64,000 nucleotides of DNA from contig NZ_FMZB01000006.1 in NCBI RefSeq assembly GCF_900101385.1, positions 1 to 64,000 on the forward strand, written 5' to 3'. Positions within the stretch are counted from its first letter, which is position 1; every line of letters begins with the position of its first letter. The notes under the pieces are model-generated. The model did not search any database and was not told where the DNA came from. It saw only the letters and a list, made by a program, of their open reading frames with translations. Made by a program: the position numbers and the translations under genes. The stretch is from Terribacillus halophilus (lineage in GTDB: Bacteria; Bacillota; Bacilli; Bacillales; Amphibacillaceae). Shown piece by piece: positions 26,397-36,052 of the stretch.

Positions 26397-28121
26397 CTAT
26401 GCCAATTTATCAATCCACAGTTTACGGAAATTCGGGTGGCCGAATCCAGTCAGTTCCAAATCCTGCAGAAAAGAAGTATGGGTTCGTTCTTTGATCGGAT
26501 GGTTTTGAAAGATGATAAGTCTTTCCATATGAAGATAAGCTTCGATTTTTTCAGCAATACTGCTGCGTTCGTCCTTGGTCTGTCCTTGTTGATAGCGATC
26601 TAATTGTGCGTCGATTTCCTTTAAATGGGGACCGAAATAAGTTCGAAACAGCAAAGCTTCATTCTTGAAGGCGCCGATAAAGGAAAGTTCCCGATCACTG
26701 TTCGCCACTTCTCCCATAAAAGCCATATCAAATCCAAGCATTTCCTCATTATTATAAATGCTGTCCAAGTTATATTCGCATAGTTCGAGCATGATGTTGT
26801 ATTTAGCTGCTTCCTCTACGAGCCACTCGGCCTGCACAAGGGCTGATTTATGACGGAGAACGCCAACTTTCAGTGCCTCACCTTGATATGCTGATTTAGC
26901 CAGGGCTCGCTGCATTTCCTCTACACTTTTCCGGGGAGGGAAAGAGTTTTCGGGAAAGTAGCTGCTCGCATGCTTCAGCTTACCAAACTGCTGCTCCAGA
27001 TTTAATTCAGTAAAAATTCGCTCCGTATCTACTAAGTGATACATTGCTTCCCGGAAATATCTGTCCTGGATAATGGAATCACTATGAAAGTTGAATGCAA
27101 GGAATCGGAACCCTTGCTCGATTTCATAATGAGATTGGGTCGGCCCCTTTTGATCAGGCAGGCTGTAATTCACTTCTTTTTCGTCTGGTTTGATGCGCCA
27201 CATTTCAATCCGGTCAAGGAAGGGGCGCATATGAAAGTAGGAAGGGAAGATTTCTAGTACAATTCTTTGATCAGTCCGTTCTTTCAGTTGATAAGGGCCG
27301 GTAGCTACCCATTCATTTTCATCGAAAGGTACATCATGCGGCAAGATGGCCATATGAGCACTTGCTATGTATCGCAGAAAAAACGGATTCGGTTTGGCTA
27401 ATTTGAACCGGATTATATAGCGATCCATCACTTCGGTCTGTGAAATATCCCTGACTAGCCAATGAAAAGGGGTACCGACAGTAAATCGTTCCACTGTATA
27501 AGCGATGTCTGCCGCACTCATCTCACGTAAATGATGGAAGAGTACGCCTTTGCGTAAATAAAAAATCCACTCGGTACAATCCTCATTGGTTTTCCAATGA
27601 TGGGCAAGATGAGGGTGTACGCTATCTGTTTCTTGATCATAAATGACAAGTGTATCGCTGAGTTGTTCGATTAGATGGCTTTCGAAGGTGACTGAGCTTT
27701 TGCAAGGGTCAAGCGTCGTAATCTGTCGGTTAAAGACCGTGCGAAGTGTATCCTGCCCTTCCTGCTGCTGGTATCCGAAAAGCTGCTCCAGCTCCGTCAT
27801 ATGCGTATACCAGTGACGAGGGATCGGCAGCTGCAAGACCTGGAAAAGAATAGTTGGCTTGTCCTCGCGAATACAATAGGACAGACAGTTTTCAACCTCT
27901 TCCTGGAAATCGGTCAAAAACGTAAGGGCAGAACTGTGTCCTCTGCCGCGCCCTGGCTGATAACGAAGCATACCGAGCTCCTCCAGCTTTTTCAGCTTGC
28001 GGATGACATGCCTTCTAGTGCATTGCCAAATAGCCTCGATTTCCTGCAGCGTACATGAAACTTGTTGGTTCTGTTCTTTCCCGTATAAATGAGCTCGTAA
28101 AAGGTAGTAACTGATATCCAA
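26397..28121 (-). CDS. SgrR-family regulator with fused solute-binding domain
   Basis: A 574-residue SgrR-type regulator. The N-terminal DNA-binding domain (about 1-110) contains SCTLQEIEAIWQCTRRHVIR and KLKKLEELGMLRYQPGRGRG. The remainder is an extracytoplasmic solute-binding protein family 5 fold used inside the cell as sensor: RQITTLDPCKSSVTFESHL, HLAHHWKTNEDCTEWIFYLR, and AADIAYTVERF. The start is TTG at 28121 with GGGGAG five bases upstream; no ATG is near. It is divergent from an MFS exporter with about 100 bases between. In enterobacteria SgrR responds to sugar-phosphate stress and neighbours the exporter SetA; the ligand here is unknown (peptide or sugar). The two genes are probably a regulator/target pair. 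Confidence 0.85.
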   Translation of the reverse strand: MDISYYLLRAHLYGKEQNQQVSCTLQEIEAIWQCTRRHVIRKLKKLEELGMLRYQPGRGRGHSSALTFLTDFQEEVENCLSYCIREDKPTILFQVLQLPIPRHWYTHMTELEQLFGYQQQEGQDTLRTVFNRQITTLDPCKSSVTFESHLIEQLSDTLVIYDQETDSVHPHLAHHWKTNEDCTEWIFYLRKGVLFHHLREMSAADIAYTVERFTVGTPFHWLVRDISQTEVMDRYIIRFKLAKPNPFFLRYIASAHMAILPHDVPFDENEWVATGPYQLKERTDQRIVLEIFPSYFHMRPFLDRIEMWRIKPDEKEVNYSLPDQKGPTQSHYEIEQGFRFLAFNFHSDSIIQDRYFREAMYHLVDTERIFTELNLEQQFGKLKHASSYFPENSFPPRKSVEEMQRALAKSAYQGEALKVGVLRHKSALVQAEWLVEEAAKYNIMLELCEYNLDSIYNNEEMLGFDMAFMGEVANSDRELSFIGAFKNEALLFRTYFGPHLKEIDAQLDRYQQGQTKDERSSIAEKIEAYLHMERLIIFQNHPIKERTHTSFLQDLELTGFGHPNFRKLWIDKLA

Positions 28122-28220
28122 CTTTCTCCCCCCTAAAAGGTGACATCTTTAATAGAATTATACACTTTTCACCTCTTTTTAACTTCTACATAATGGAAAA
28201 AAGAGAGAGGGGGAGCAGAA

Positions 28221-29492
28221 ATGTTCAAAAGCCTGCATCCAAATATACGGATAAGAATTTATACATCTTTCATGAGCCGGATGATCGGTTCGATGATTTT
28301 CCCATTCATGGCGGTCTATTTCGTTCGGGAAATGAATGCTACGATTGCTGGAGTGCTGATGATGATCAATGTCATCATCCAGTTCCTTGCGAGCCTATAT
28401 GGCGGGCACTTAGCCGACCGGATCGGGAGGAAGCGGATGATGGTGCTTGGAGAAGCGGCGAAAATGATCGCATTCATCGGAATGGTACTTGCTAATATGC
28501 CGGGCTTCACTTCCGCGATCATTACTTTTGCCATGCTGATGGTGATCAGCGTTGCCAGCGGGATGATCATGCCGGCGCAAGAGGCGATGCTGATAGATGT
28601 GAGTACACAGGAAACGCGAGCATATATGTATGCCATCAACTATTGGGCTAATAATTTGGCCATGATGATCGGTCTTACGATTGGTGGCTGGTTGTTCCAG
28701 GATTATATGTTCCAGCTGCTTATCGGATTGGCCGTCATGTCACTTGCAACGCTGGCTGTCACTGCAGGATTCATCCAGGAGACATATACTGTCAGCTCGA
28801 TGTCCGGAGAAAAGAACAATCTGGGATTGAAATCTTTATTTGCAAGTTATCGCAGCGTGAGCAAAGATACGGCATTTCTGCTGTTCGTTCTAGGTGGAAT
28901 CGCTATTCTTTCGCTTGAATTTCAGCGCAGCAATTATTTGACAGTCCGAATGGAGAAGGACATTTCCGAAATGGGGTTATCCTTATTTGGTTTCAGTTTT
29001 TCCATTGACGGTTTGCGATTGGTCAGTCTCCTGACGGTGGAGAATACGCTTTTGATCGTGTTGTTCACAGGGGTGGTTACCAAATTGATCAAAGGACATA
29101 ATGAACGTCTGGTCATGTATGCAGGCTTTATTCTGTTCGGAGCGGGATTCATCATCATGGCTGTCAGCAATAACCCATTCATATTGGCGGCAGCGGTATT
29201 GATCCTATCCGTTGGCGAGCTGATGTATGTGCCAACCCGACAAAGCATGCTCGCTGATATGGTCGATGATACAAGACGAGGGACATACATGGCCTTCCAT
29301 GGTTTTGTGTTCCAATTCGGGAAGCTGATTGGCGCAGGGGGCATCATCATGGGTGAAGCAGTTGGTAAATACGGCATGGGTCTTAGCTATATTGTGCTCA
29401 CCTTGCTTGGCATCTTGTTTTGCGAAATGGCAAGGAGGCAGCGTCAAGTTTCTATTATGCCTACATCAACAAAAGAAAAAGAACTTATCTAG
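28221..29492 (+). CDS. MFS transporter paired with SgrR-like regulator
   Basis: A 423-residue major facilitator with about 12 helices. The motif A loop is GGHLADRIGRKRMMVLGEAA (about residues 60-80), and PAQEAMLIDVSTQETRAYMY and PTRQSMLADMVDDTRRGTYM are the repeated helix 4-5 and 10-11 connectors typical of DHA1/MdtH-like exporters. AGGGGGAG lies before the ATG. It is divergent from the SgrR-type gene, which probably controls it. By family it exports a drug, sugar or peptide; the substrate is not evident. The YxjI-like gene 67 bases downstream may be cotranscribed, as I see no terminator between. Confidence 0.82.
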   Translation: MFKSLHPNIRIRIYTSFMSRMIGSMIFPFMAVYFVREMNATIAGVLMMINVIIQFLASLYGGHLADRIGRKRMMVLGEAAKMIAFIGMVLANMPGFTSAIITFAMLMVISVASGMIMPAQEAMLIDVSTQETRAYMYAINYWANNLAMMIGLTIGGWLFQDYMFQLLIGLAVMSLATLAVTAGFIQETYTVSSMSGEKNNLGLKSLFASYRSVSKDTAFLLFVLGGIAILSLEFQRSNYLTVRMEKDISEMGLSLFGFSFSIDGLRLVSLLTVENTLLIVLFTGVVTKLIKGHNERLVMYAGFILFGAGFIIMAVSNNPFILAAAVLILSVGELMYVPTRQSMLADMVDDTRRGTYMAFHGFVFQFGKLIGAGGIIMGEAVGKYGMGLSYIVLTLLGILFCEMARRQRQVSIMPTSTKEKELI

Positions 29493-29559
29493 AAGTTGGA
29501 ACAAAAGCCCCCATCTCTTCGTATCCAGGAAATAGAGATATTAGCGGAGGTGCGGCAAT

Positions 29560-30066
29560 ATGGGGACTTATTATATCAAGCAAAAAGTATTCAGCTTCAA
29601 GGATAGCTTTTCAGTATTTGATGAAAAGGAGCAGGAGGTTTACCGCGTCAAAAGTAAACTGTTCTCCTTCCAGGATCGATTGACAATCACCGATTTGAAT
29701 GATCAGCCGCTAGTTGCGATCAAGCAGCAACTATCCTTTTGGAAGCCAAGATATATTATTGAAGAAAATGGCAGGCAGGTAGCTGAAGTGACCAAGAATT
29801 TCACCTTTTTTAAAGCCAATTTCTCGTTGAAGCCGCAAAACTGGACCCTGGATGGCGATGTGTGGTCTCACAAGTACACACTGTCGGATGAGAATGGATT
29901 GCTGATGCATGTAACGAAGAAGTGGTTCACTTGGGGTGACACATATGAGCTGCAGATAGAGGATGAATCCCATCTGCTTACCTATATCGCTGTCATGATC
30001 GTATTGGATATGGTCTTACACAATAATAATGGCTCCTTCTCAGTGGATGGAGGCGGAGGGGAATGA
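29560..30066 (+). CDS. yxjI: LURP-one-related protein, YxjI-like
   Basis: A 168-residue beta-barrel protein of the LURP-one/Tubby-like family, similar in length to B. subtilis YxjI. Visible pattern: YYIKQKVFSFKDSFSVFDEK, then YRVKSKLFSFQDRLTITDLN and YIIEENGRQVAEVTKNFTFF, the repeated basic-hydrophobic strands seen in this family, and a final hydrophobic helix near YIAVMIVLDMVLHNNNG typical of the tubby fold core. GGAGGTG precedes the ATG. The biochemical role is not known; tubby-like folds can bind membrane lipids. It follows the MFS gene on the same strand. Confidence 0.8.
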   Translation: MGTYYIKQKVFSFKDSFSVFDEKEQEVYRVKSKLFSFQDRLTITDLNDQPLVAIKQQLSFWKPRYIIEENGRQVAEVTKNFTFFKANFSLKPQNWTLDGDVWSHKYTLSDENGLLMHVTKKWFTWGDTYELQIEDESHLLTYIAVMIVLDMVLHNNNGSFSVDGGGGE

Positions 30067-30145
30067 CAAAGGCAGCACGTCATGTACAGCACGGTATATA
30101 GGGAGATACGTTTTAAGATCAATCAGGATAAAGGGTGGGACACAT

Positions 30146-31063
30146 ATGAAATTGGAGCGTTTGATCTCTATAATCTACAAACTTTTGAACAACGAAGTTC
30201 TGTCTGCATCTATGCTCGCTGAAGAATTTCAAGTTTCCCCAAGAACTATCTACCGGGATATTGATGTGATTTCAGCTGCGGGCATCCCAGTTATATCGTA
30301 TCAGGGAAATAAGGGTGGCTATGGCATAGTGGACGGATACAAGATGGACAGAAGTTTGCTCGGCTCATATGATGTCGACTATCTAATAACGGTGCTCAAG
30401 AGCCTTTCCACTGTATTTGAAGATGAGCGTGCACAGGGAACCATTGAGCGACTGCAAACAATTGGGGAGGAGCATAAGCATCAGAATCTCTCGGTGGACT
30501 TTGAAAGCTATCGGACAGAGCCTGAAGCACTTCGCCAATTGCGCTCTGGCATCACGGAGCGGAAGGTTGTCCGCTTTGATTATATCAATGCACAGAATGA
30601 ACGTACCGCACGTGATATGGAACCACTACAGCTACATTATAAGTACAGCAATTGGTACATTAATGGATTTTGCCGTAAACGACAGGATTATAGGGAGTTC
30701 CGATTGTCGCGGATGCTGAACTTGACTTTGACACAGGAAACATTTCAGCCACATGATGAAATGCCGAAAGAAGACCTTACTTCCGATAATGTATGGCGGA
30801 ATAAGGTGTCTGATGTGGTAATAAAGGTTAGGAAGGAGGCATTGGCGGAAGCGCTCGATCAGTTTCACCAGGTGGATAAGCAATTTCAAGATGATGGTAG
30901 CATGATGATGAGAATCCCTGTTTATGAGCCTTTAAAAGCAAGATGGTTATGGTCGATCCTGCTGAGTTTCAGCAGCGGAGCTGAAGTTGTCGAGCCACTT
31001 GCCTTGCGAGTCATTCTAAAAGAGAGGCTGCAAAACACCATTAAACTTTATGAAGAAGTATGA
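30146..31063 (+). CDS. YafY-type HTH/WYL-domain regulator
   Basis: A 305-residue regulator. The N-terminal winged helix-turn-helix (1-60) reads MKLERLISIIYKLLNNE, SMLAEEFQVSPRTIYRDIDV and AAGIPVISYQGNKGGYGI. The central WYL domain contains VVRFDYINAQNERTARDMEP, YKYSNWYINGFCRKRQDYRE (the Trp-Tyr-x positions read W-Y-I here) and FRLSRMLNLTLT. A WCX-like C-terminal part follows. The start at 30146 has AGGGTGGG upstream; the frame is open further back but without a site. Such proteins sense nucleic acids or small ligands and control nearby genes; the closest candidates are the DinB gene and itself. A terminator separates it from the DinB gene. Confidence 0.85.
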   Translation: MKLERLISIIYKLLNNEVLSASMLAEEFQVSPRTIYRDIDVISAAGIPVISYQGNKGGYGIVDGYKMDRSLLGSYDVDYLITVLKSLSTVFEDERAQGTIERLQTIGEEHKHQNLSVDFESYRTEPEALRQLRSGITERKVVRFDYINAQNERTARDMEPLQLHYKYSNWYINGFCRKRQDYREFRLSRMLNLTLTQETFQPHDEMPKEDLTSDNVWRNKVSDVVIKVRKEALAEALDQFHQVDKQFQDDGSMMMRIPVYEPLKARWLWSILLSFSSGAEVVEPLALRVILKERLQNTIKLYEEV

Positions 31064-31091
31064 CAGACTGCTGTCATACTTCTTTTTTTAT
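31056..31091 (+). terminator. Terminator of WYL regulator gene
   Basis: GAAGTATGACAG and CTGTCATACTTC form a perfect 12-bp stem around ACTG, followed by seven Ts. The stem overlaps the stop codon. Confidence 0.92.
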
Positions 31092-31142
31092 AATGTGATC
31101 AGCAACAACTCAATACTATTATCTCAAAAGGAGACGATACGA

Positions 31143-31664
31143 ATGAATCATCCTGAACAAATGTTTAACTACCACTCTTGGGCTAATCAAGTTCTCTTGA
31201 ATCGGATCAAGGAGCTCCCATCCGCTGTGCTGCGCGAAGAAGTGAACACCTCGTTTCCGACTATCGCCCAAGCTTTTGGCCATATCTATGCAGTGGAAAG
31301 CGTCTGGTATAGGGTTTTAAATGGTGTCCGTATGCAGGAGGCTCTGGAGATGTGCATGCCTCTCGAAAAGGAGACCCTGCTGCATTCTGCAGATCATTTC
31401 GCAAACGACTTCGCGCAGTTGGCAGAACAATACAGAGAATGGTTTCGAAGGCAGGAGGATTTGGACCGGACTATTCTGCTCGAGAACCCATATGCTGGAA
31501 CGAGGGAAACTCGTTTATCGGAAATTGTACTGCATGTAGTCAATCACGGTACCTATCACCGGGGTAATATTTCTGCAATGCTGCGCCAGTTGGGTCACGC
31601 CTCTACTATGAACGATTATTCACTCTTTTGGTATCAAGGAGCCGGAAACTCAACTAATCTTTGA
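31143..31664 (+). CDS. DinB-family protein
   Basis: A 173-residue protein of the DinB/YfiT-like metalloenzyme family, a four-helix bundle. The three metal His positions are visible: first in FGHIYAVESVWYRVL, then the C-terminal pair in HVVNHGTYHRGNISAMLRQLG. The N-terminus MNHPEQMFNYHSWANQVLLNRI is the usual DinB opening. The ATG at 31143 has AAGGAG upstream. Family members include thiol-dependent transferases (bacillithiol in Firmicutes) and damage-inducible proteins; the reaction here is not known. It stands alone behind a terminator, with TATAAT at 31087-31092 as a possible -10. Confidence 0.82.
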   Translation: MNHPEQMFNYHSWANQVLLNRIKELPSAVLREEVNTSFPTIAQAFGHIYAVESVWYRVLNGVRMQEALEMCMPLEKETLLHSADHFANDFAQLAEQYREWFRRQEDLDRTILLENPYAGTRETRLSEIVLHVVNHGTYHRGNISAMLRQLGHASTMNDYSLFWYQGAGNSTNL

Positions 31665-31723
31665 CATAGTAACTTTATGGTTGATGCACGCTGGGAGAAT
31701 CCTTTTTGATCTTTGGCAGCTCA

Positions 31724-33178
31724 TTAGGGGCTGCCTTTTTCCAATGTTATGCGCGAATTTGGCTGCTTATTACGGATCAGTCGCTTAAGATGTATCCGAT
31801 ACAGGAACATGACAAGCATATGAATTGGTGCTTGGGTATATTTGTAAACAATCCATGGCAAGGACGGCAAATACTCGTGGATTGCTACGATCATCTCCTC
31901 TTTCCCGGGTATTTGCCGGAATTCGATCCGACCGTTCTGTGTTTCTTTGACATTTGCGAATAAGCCACCAGTAATATAATAAAGCGCACAACGAGAGGTG
32001 CTTCTTTCTTTGGCGTAAGAAAGGATCAATATGGATTTCTTCATAAACGTTAGATAGATTTTGCAATTGTGGTTCTCATCAACTTCTGTCCGAACAAAAG
32101 GCCAGAGCGATTCGGATAACCAGCTCATATAATGCTTGGCTGCCCAATCTGCATCTTTAAAATCGGGAAGCGGCATCCGTTGAACAGATCGTACATCCTG
32201 GCGAGATGGGAGGGAAGGGAGCTTCGTATTTTTGCTATGCTTGGGACCTTTATTTTGCTGCTCCTCTTCCAGGGCTGCCCGGGCAGCTTCCTCAAAGGAA
32301 ATCTTGCCATCACTATAAACCTCTACATAGTGGGATGGCTGTGCTACCATCGGATGGGACAAGCTTTCGATAAGAGGATAGACCGTCTCTTTTGGTATAC
32401 CGCTGATTAATTTCACCCATAGGCGGGAAAGCCTGACTGTCGGAAATGGTATATGGAAACTGCGGAATTTCTTCCCCGTCACATGTGCAATGTGCTTCAG
32501 CATTTCTTGATACGTCATGACCTCCGGACCGCCGACATCAATTGCTTTGCTAGCAACATCATGGTTGCCGACACTCTTTTGTAAGGCAGTCAGTACAACG
32601 GCAAGCGCAATCGGGGGTGTTTTCGTCCTTGTCCAGCTCGGAAGGATCATGACAGGCAAGCGTTTGACCAATTTTTCGGCTATCGGGAAGGAGGAGCCTT
32701 TCGGGCCGACAATAAGTCCGGCACGAACAGTTGTGACCGGCACACCATAGGATCCCAGGATTTTCTCTACTTCCAAACGGCTGCGGAGATGGCGCGAAAG
32801 TTTCTCTTCTGGCGGTATGATGCCGCTTAAATACACGATTTGCTTCACTCCGTTTTTCTTGGCAGCCTGGGCGAAATTATCGGCCAGGATGACGTCCATA
32901 TCCTCAAACCGAGCCTGTGTGAGTTTTGCGGAAGGGCGTATGGAATGAACAAGGTAAACAGCGATGTCAGCTCCATGCAGTCCTTTTTCGGTATCGATCT
33001 GGGAAAACAGGTCACATGACTGCCATGTAACATGTTCTGTATTTTCCCGCTTATCACCGCTGCGGGACAGGGCGATGATATCAAAGCGCTCCTTCAATTT
33101 ATCCAGTAAATGACTGCCGATATAGCCGCTTGTCCCTGTCAAAGCAACAACTGGCCGATTCTTCTTTTTTGTCTCCAT
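31724..33178 (-). CDS. NAD(P)-binding epimerase-like protein with C-terminal extension
   Basis: A 484-residue protein. Residues 1-300 form an NmrA/epimerase-like Rossmann domain: VALTGTSGYIGSHLLDKLK (dinucleotide site), ADIAVYLVHSIRP, GVKQIVYLSGIIPPEEKLS and TTVRAGLIVGPKGSSF. A linker rich in Glu, Lys and Ser (about 305-340) leads to a C-terminal domain of about 140 residues (YMSWLSESLWPFVRTEVDEN onward, ending in a hydrophobic-basic stretch). This matches the long YwnB/DUF2867-like oxidoreductases. GAGGTG precedes the ATG. The substrate is unknown. It is followed at 5' by the FUSC exporter on the same strand, with a 95-base gap. Confidence 0.75.
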   Translation of the reverse strand: METKKKNRPVVALTGTSGYIGSHLLDKLKERFDIIALSRSGDKRENTEHVTWQSCDLFSQIDTEKGLHGADIAVYLVHSIRPSAKLTQARFEDMDVILADNFAQAAKKNGVKQIVYLSGIIPPEEKLSRHLRSRLEVEKILGSYGVPVTTVRAGLIVGPKGSSFPIAEKLVKRLPVMILPSWTRTKTPPIALAVVLTALQKSVGNHDVASKAIDVGGPEVMTYQEMLKHIAHVTGKKFRSFHIPFPTVRLSRLWVKLISGIPKETVYPLIESLSHPMVAQPSHYVEVYSDGKISFEEAARAALEEEQQNKGPKHSKNTKLPSLPSRQDVRSVQRMPLPDFKDADWAAKHYMSWLSESLWPFVRTEVDENHNCKIYLTFMKKSILILSYAKERSTSRCALYYITGGLFANVKETQNGRIEFRQIPGKEEMIVAIHEYLPSLPWIVYKYTQAPIHMLVMFLYRIHLKRLIRNKQPNSRITLEKGSP

Positions 33179-33273
33179 GATATATACACCTCTATCTTCT
33201 CGTTAACCGTTGTAAACGTACCCTTCGTTCAGATGACTGTAACACGAATAAACCTTCTCTGTAACAGAGAAGG

Positions 33274-35160
33274 TCAATTTGGTACAAGTTTAGTAGCGCC
33301 ATTCTTGTTATAAAGGTGAGAAAGCGCCAGCTGCAGCTGATGGAGCTCCTGCTGCAGGTCGAGTTCCTCGTACCTTTCAAAGGAAACAGGCTGACGTGTG
33401 GTGAGACTGGTCATGATGCTTGCAAGTTGATTCTGAATCGCGTCGTATTGAGCTTCCGTCAATTTATCTTTGTGCTTACGGTAGGACATGAGCAAGTAGC
33501 CGGCATGCTGGGTGTGCATGATGGCAGGCCAGAGAATCTCTGCTTGCTGCTGGGAAGCCGAGAGGTCACCTAGGCTTCGCTCATAAGCAGCGCGCAGTTC
33601 GATCAAATTGTTCATCAGTTTTTTCGTTTGTTTCTTTTCCTGACCTCCTGAGTGTATGGCACGGAGCAGCTCCTGCATATGCAGAATGGTTTCTTTCATT
33701 ATGATTGGCAGGAAGCGGGAATGGATACTGCGCCATAGAAGCAAAACCGCCAAAATGGCGATCAAGCTGCCGACAATCGTATCCACGACTCTGGCTGTCA
33801 CGAAGTAGCTCACGGTATTGCCAGGATTCATTGTTTCTACCAGTACAAGGACGAGTGGAGCGATGAACATATTGGCAAAGACATAGTTACGTACAATCAC
33901 AAGTTCCACGCATAGCTGCAGCAGACCGACAATAAAGATCAGATAAAAGCCTGACGGGTCCAATGATAGAATCAATCCGCCGATTAATGTACCAACAATG
34001 GTGCCGAGTGAGCGCTGAATGGCCCGGTGTATGGTCAGGGTCATATTGGCACCGATAAGGACAGCAGCGCAGGCAACAGGTACCCAGTATGGACGATTGA
34101 AACCAAGCCAATGTGCCAGTAAGGATGCAATCATGATAAACAGACCATAAAACAAGGAGTGCCGGACAGTGATGTTCGTGCGGGAAATACCATTGCGAAG
34201 CACATTCCAAGCAGATTCAGTCTCGACTTGCGCAGGAACCTCTGCCGTTTGCTGTGAAGCGAGATTATATGCTTGTTCCAGTTCGGATTGAAGCGTTTTT
34301 AGCAATGGTTTTTCGGATGCTGTATATGCAGGCCAATTACCTTTTGCATCCTCAAGTGCATCGACGACGGCAGTCAGTTGATCTTCCAGCGGCTTTCGAA
34401 TGTCCGTTGAGAAATTCTTGCTTTTGAGCTGAGTCAACGTTTGGAAAATGTCGGCGGCCAGTTCATGTAAACGAAGTGTTGCAGGTTGTCTTTTGGATGC
34501 ATAGATGATTCGATCCGCTTGCTTCAAAGTAAGGACAGTGAGATGCTGCATCTGATAAAACGATGGTGACCCGATCGACTGCAGCATAGCCATAAGCTGT
34601 CGGTAAGATTTGACAAGCATTTGCTTTTCGCTGTTTTTCTTCGTCCATAGCCAGCTTGACATGGCCAACAGCCAAGAGAGTGCGCCTCCGAGCAGGACAT
34701 AGAAACCTCTTTCCCAGGCACTCTGTGGATCCAGGGGCAGCCCCGTCGCCATAGAGAATATCAAGACGAAGAACATCGGGCCGGGAATGAGGAGCTGCAG
34801 GGTGTTCAGGACATAAAAAGCAATCACACCGATAATGCCTGCAACAATGGAAAGTAGAATGGTATAAGGGGCAAGCAAGCTTCCAAGTACCATGGATACT
34901 GCAAGGCAGATAGCGACTGCAGCAAGTTTTTTGGCACGTTGTTTATACGTTTCAGCTCCTATATATAAAAATGTGAAAGCACCTAGAGCGGCCGAGAATC
35001 CATGTGTGATGTCACCCAGCAGGAATCCGATCAATATCGGCAGACAGGTGGCAAGACCTGAGCCTATTGCCCGGTTCCAAGGATAAGCTGCGGATCTGAC
35101 ACGCAATGCATCTCGCAGACTGAGTCGCGCCGGTGCTTGTGGTAAATGATAATCTTTCAA
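33274..35160 (-). CDS. FUSC-type (aromatic acid exporter-like) membrane protein
   Basis: About 628 residues with the duplicated plan of the fusaric-acid-resistance/aromatic acid exporter family: about six N-terminal helices (RAIGSGLATCLPILIGFLLG onward), a cytoplasmic helical domain (about 190-320) and a second six-helix block (HSLFYGLFIMIASLLAHWLG, RAIQRSLGTIVGTLIGGLIL), then a cytoplasmic tail rich in Gln. RSLGTIVGTLIGG is the family signature. TTG at 35160 has GAAGGG seven bases upstream and gives the start LKDYHLPQAPARLSLRDAL; the ATG at 35193 has no ribosome site and would be only about 16 bases from the mRNA start predicted by TATAAT at 35217-35222. Probably exports aromatic or other organic acids. 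Confidence 0.78.
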   Translation of the reverse strand: MKDYHLPQAPARLSLRDALRVRSAAYPWNRAIGSGLATCLPILIGFLLGDITHGFSAALGAFTFLYIGAETYKQRAKKLAAVAICLAVSMVLGSLLAPYTILLSIVAGIIGVIAFYVLNTLQLLIPGPMFFVLIFSMATGLPLDPQSAWERGFYVLLGGALSWLLAMSSWLWTKKNSEKQMLVKSYRQLMAMLQSIGSPSFYQMQHLTVLTLKQADRIIYASKRQPATLRLHELAADIFQTLTQLKSKNFSTDIRKPLEDQLTAVVDALEDAKGNWPAYTASEKPLLKTLQSELEQAYNLASQQTAEVPAQVETESAWNVLRNGISRTNITVRHSLFYGLFIMIASLLAHWLGFNRPYWVPVACAAVLIGANMTLTIHRAIQRSLGTIVGTLIGGLILSLDPSGFYLIFIVGLLQLCVELVIVRNYVFANMFIAPLVLVLVETMNPGNTVSYFVTARVVDTIVGSLIAILAVLLLWRSIHSRFLPIIMKETILHMQELLRAIHSGGQEKKQTKKLMNNLIELRAAYERSLGDLSASQQQAEILWPAIMHTQHAGYLLMSYRKHKDKLTEAQYDAIQNQLASIMTSLTTRQPVSFERYEELDLQQELHQLQLALSHLYNKNGATKLVPN

Positions 35161-35368
35161 GTAAAATCCCTTCTTTTCTTCCGTGATACCCATAAAAAAA
35201 GGGCTTAATCAGAACTATTATATTGTAATGCAATTCACAAACTAATTCAATCGAGTGAAGTATTAACCTGTAATCAAATTTGTTGCAAGGCATCCATTTT
35301 TACTTTTTAATGTTATGATGAGATGTGAAAGATGAAATCTATTAATTCTGTAATAAAGGAGCGATTAG

Positions 35369-36052
35369 ATGGCAAAGAAGAAATCCGCAGGCAACACATC
35401 ACAGGCTGCTTCCAAAGCCTCGAAGGTCATCGTTTGGGTAGTCTTGGCGATTGTTCTTTTAGTTGTGGCGCTGGTCCTTATCAATTCCTATTCCGGCAGC
35501 GATGACGCACAGGACATCGACTACAGCAATCAGCCATTCCTCGGTGATGAAAATGCCCCGGTTAAAATAGTTGAATTCGGCGATTACAAATGCATCCACT
35601 GCCAGGAGTTCCATCATAATAATTTCCCGGTGATCGATCAGGAACTGATCGAAACAGGTAAGGCTAGTTTTTATTTCATGAATATGCCAATCATCAATGC
35701 AGACTCAAAGAAGGGTGCGCGTTTCAGTGAGGCAGTTTACCAAGTCCTTGGAGATGATGGGTTCTGGAAATTCCACGATGTTCTCTTCGCCGAAGATTTG
35801 AACACGAGTTTCACCGAGGAGTTCCTGATGGACAAGCTGCGTGAAGTGGTCAGCGATGAAGAAGCGGAAGAGGTGCTGCAAGTCTATCAAGATAACGGCA
35901 CTGATGATGCCGTTTCAACGGATACGGAGCTTGCAAAAGAACTCGATGTCCAAGGTACACCTACGATCTTCGTCAACGGAAAGCTATTCGAAGGTGAAGA
36001 TATGAACGACCTGATTGAGATGGTGGATGAGGAAACACAGGAGGCGAACTGA
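35369..36052 (+). CDS. bdbD: Thiol-disulfide oxidoreductase BdbD (DsbA-like)
   Basis: A 227-residue membrane-anchored thioredoxin-fold protein. After a Lys-rich N-terminus there is one membrane helix (about residues 19-42, VIVWVVLAIVLLVVALVLIN). The DsbA domain begins IDYSNQPFLGDENAPVKIVE, and the active site is CIHC in FGDYKCIHCQEFHHNN. The cis-Pro loop is VQGTPTIFVNGK near the C-terminus. It introduces disulfides in exported proteins and is reoxidised by BdbC, whose gene overlaps its stop codon by one base. Acts on the outer face of the membrane. In B. subtilis the pair is needed for competence proteins. Confidence 0.92.
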   Translation: MAKKKSAGNTSQAASKASKVIVWVVLAIVLLVVALVLINSYSGSDDAQDIDYSNQPFLGDENAPVKIVEFGDYKCIHCQEFHHNNFPVIDQELIETGKASFYFMNMPIINADSKKGARFSEAVYQVLGDDGFWKFHDVLFAEDLNTSFTEEFLMDKLREVVSDEEAEEVLQVYQDNGTDDAVSTDTELAKELDVQGTPTIFVNGKLFEGEDMNDLIEMVDEETQEAN

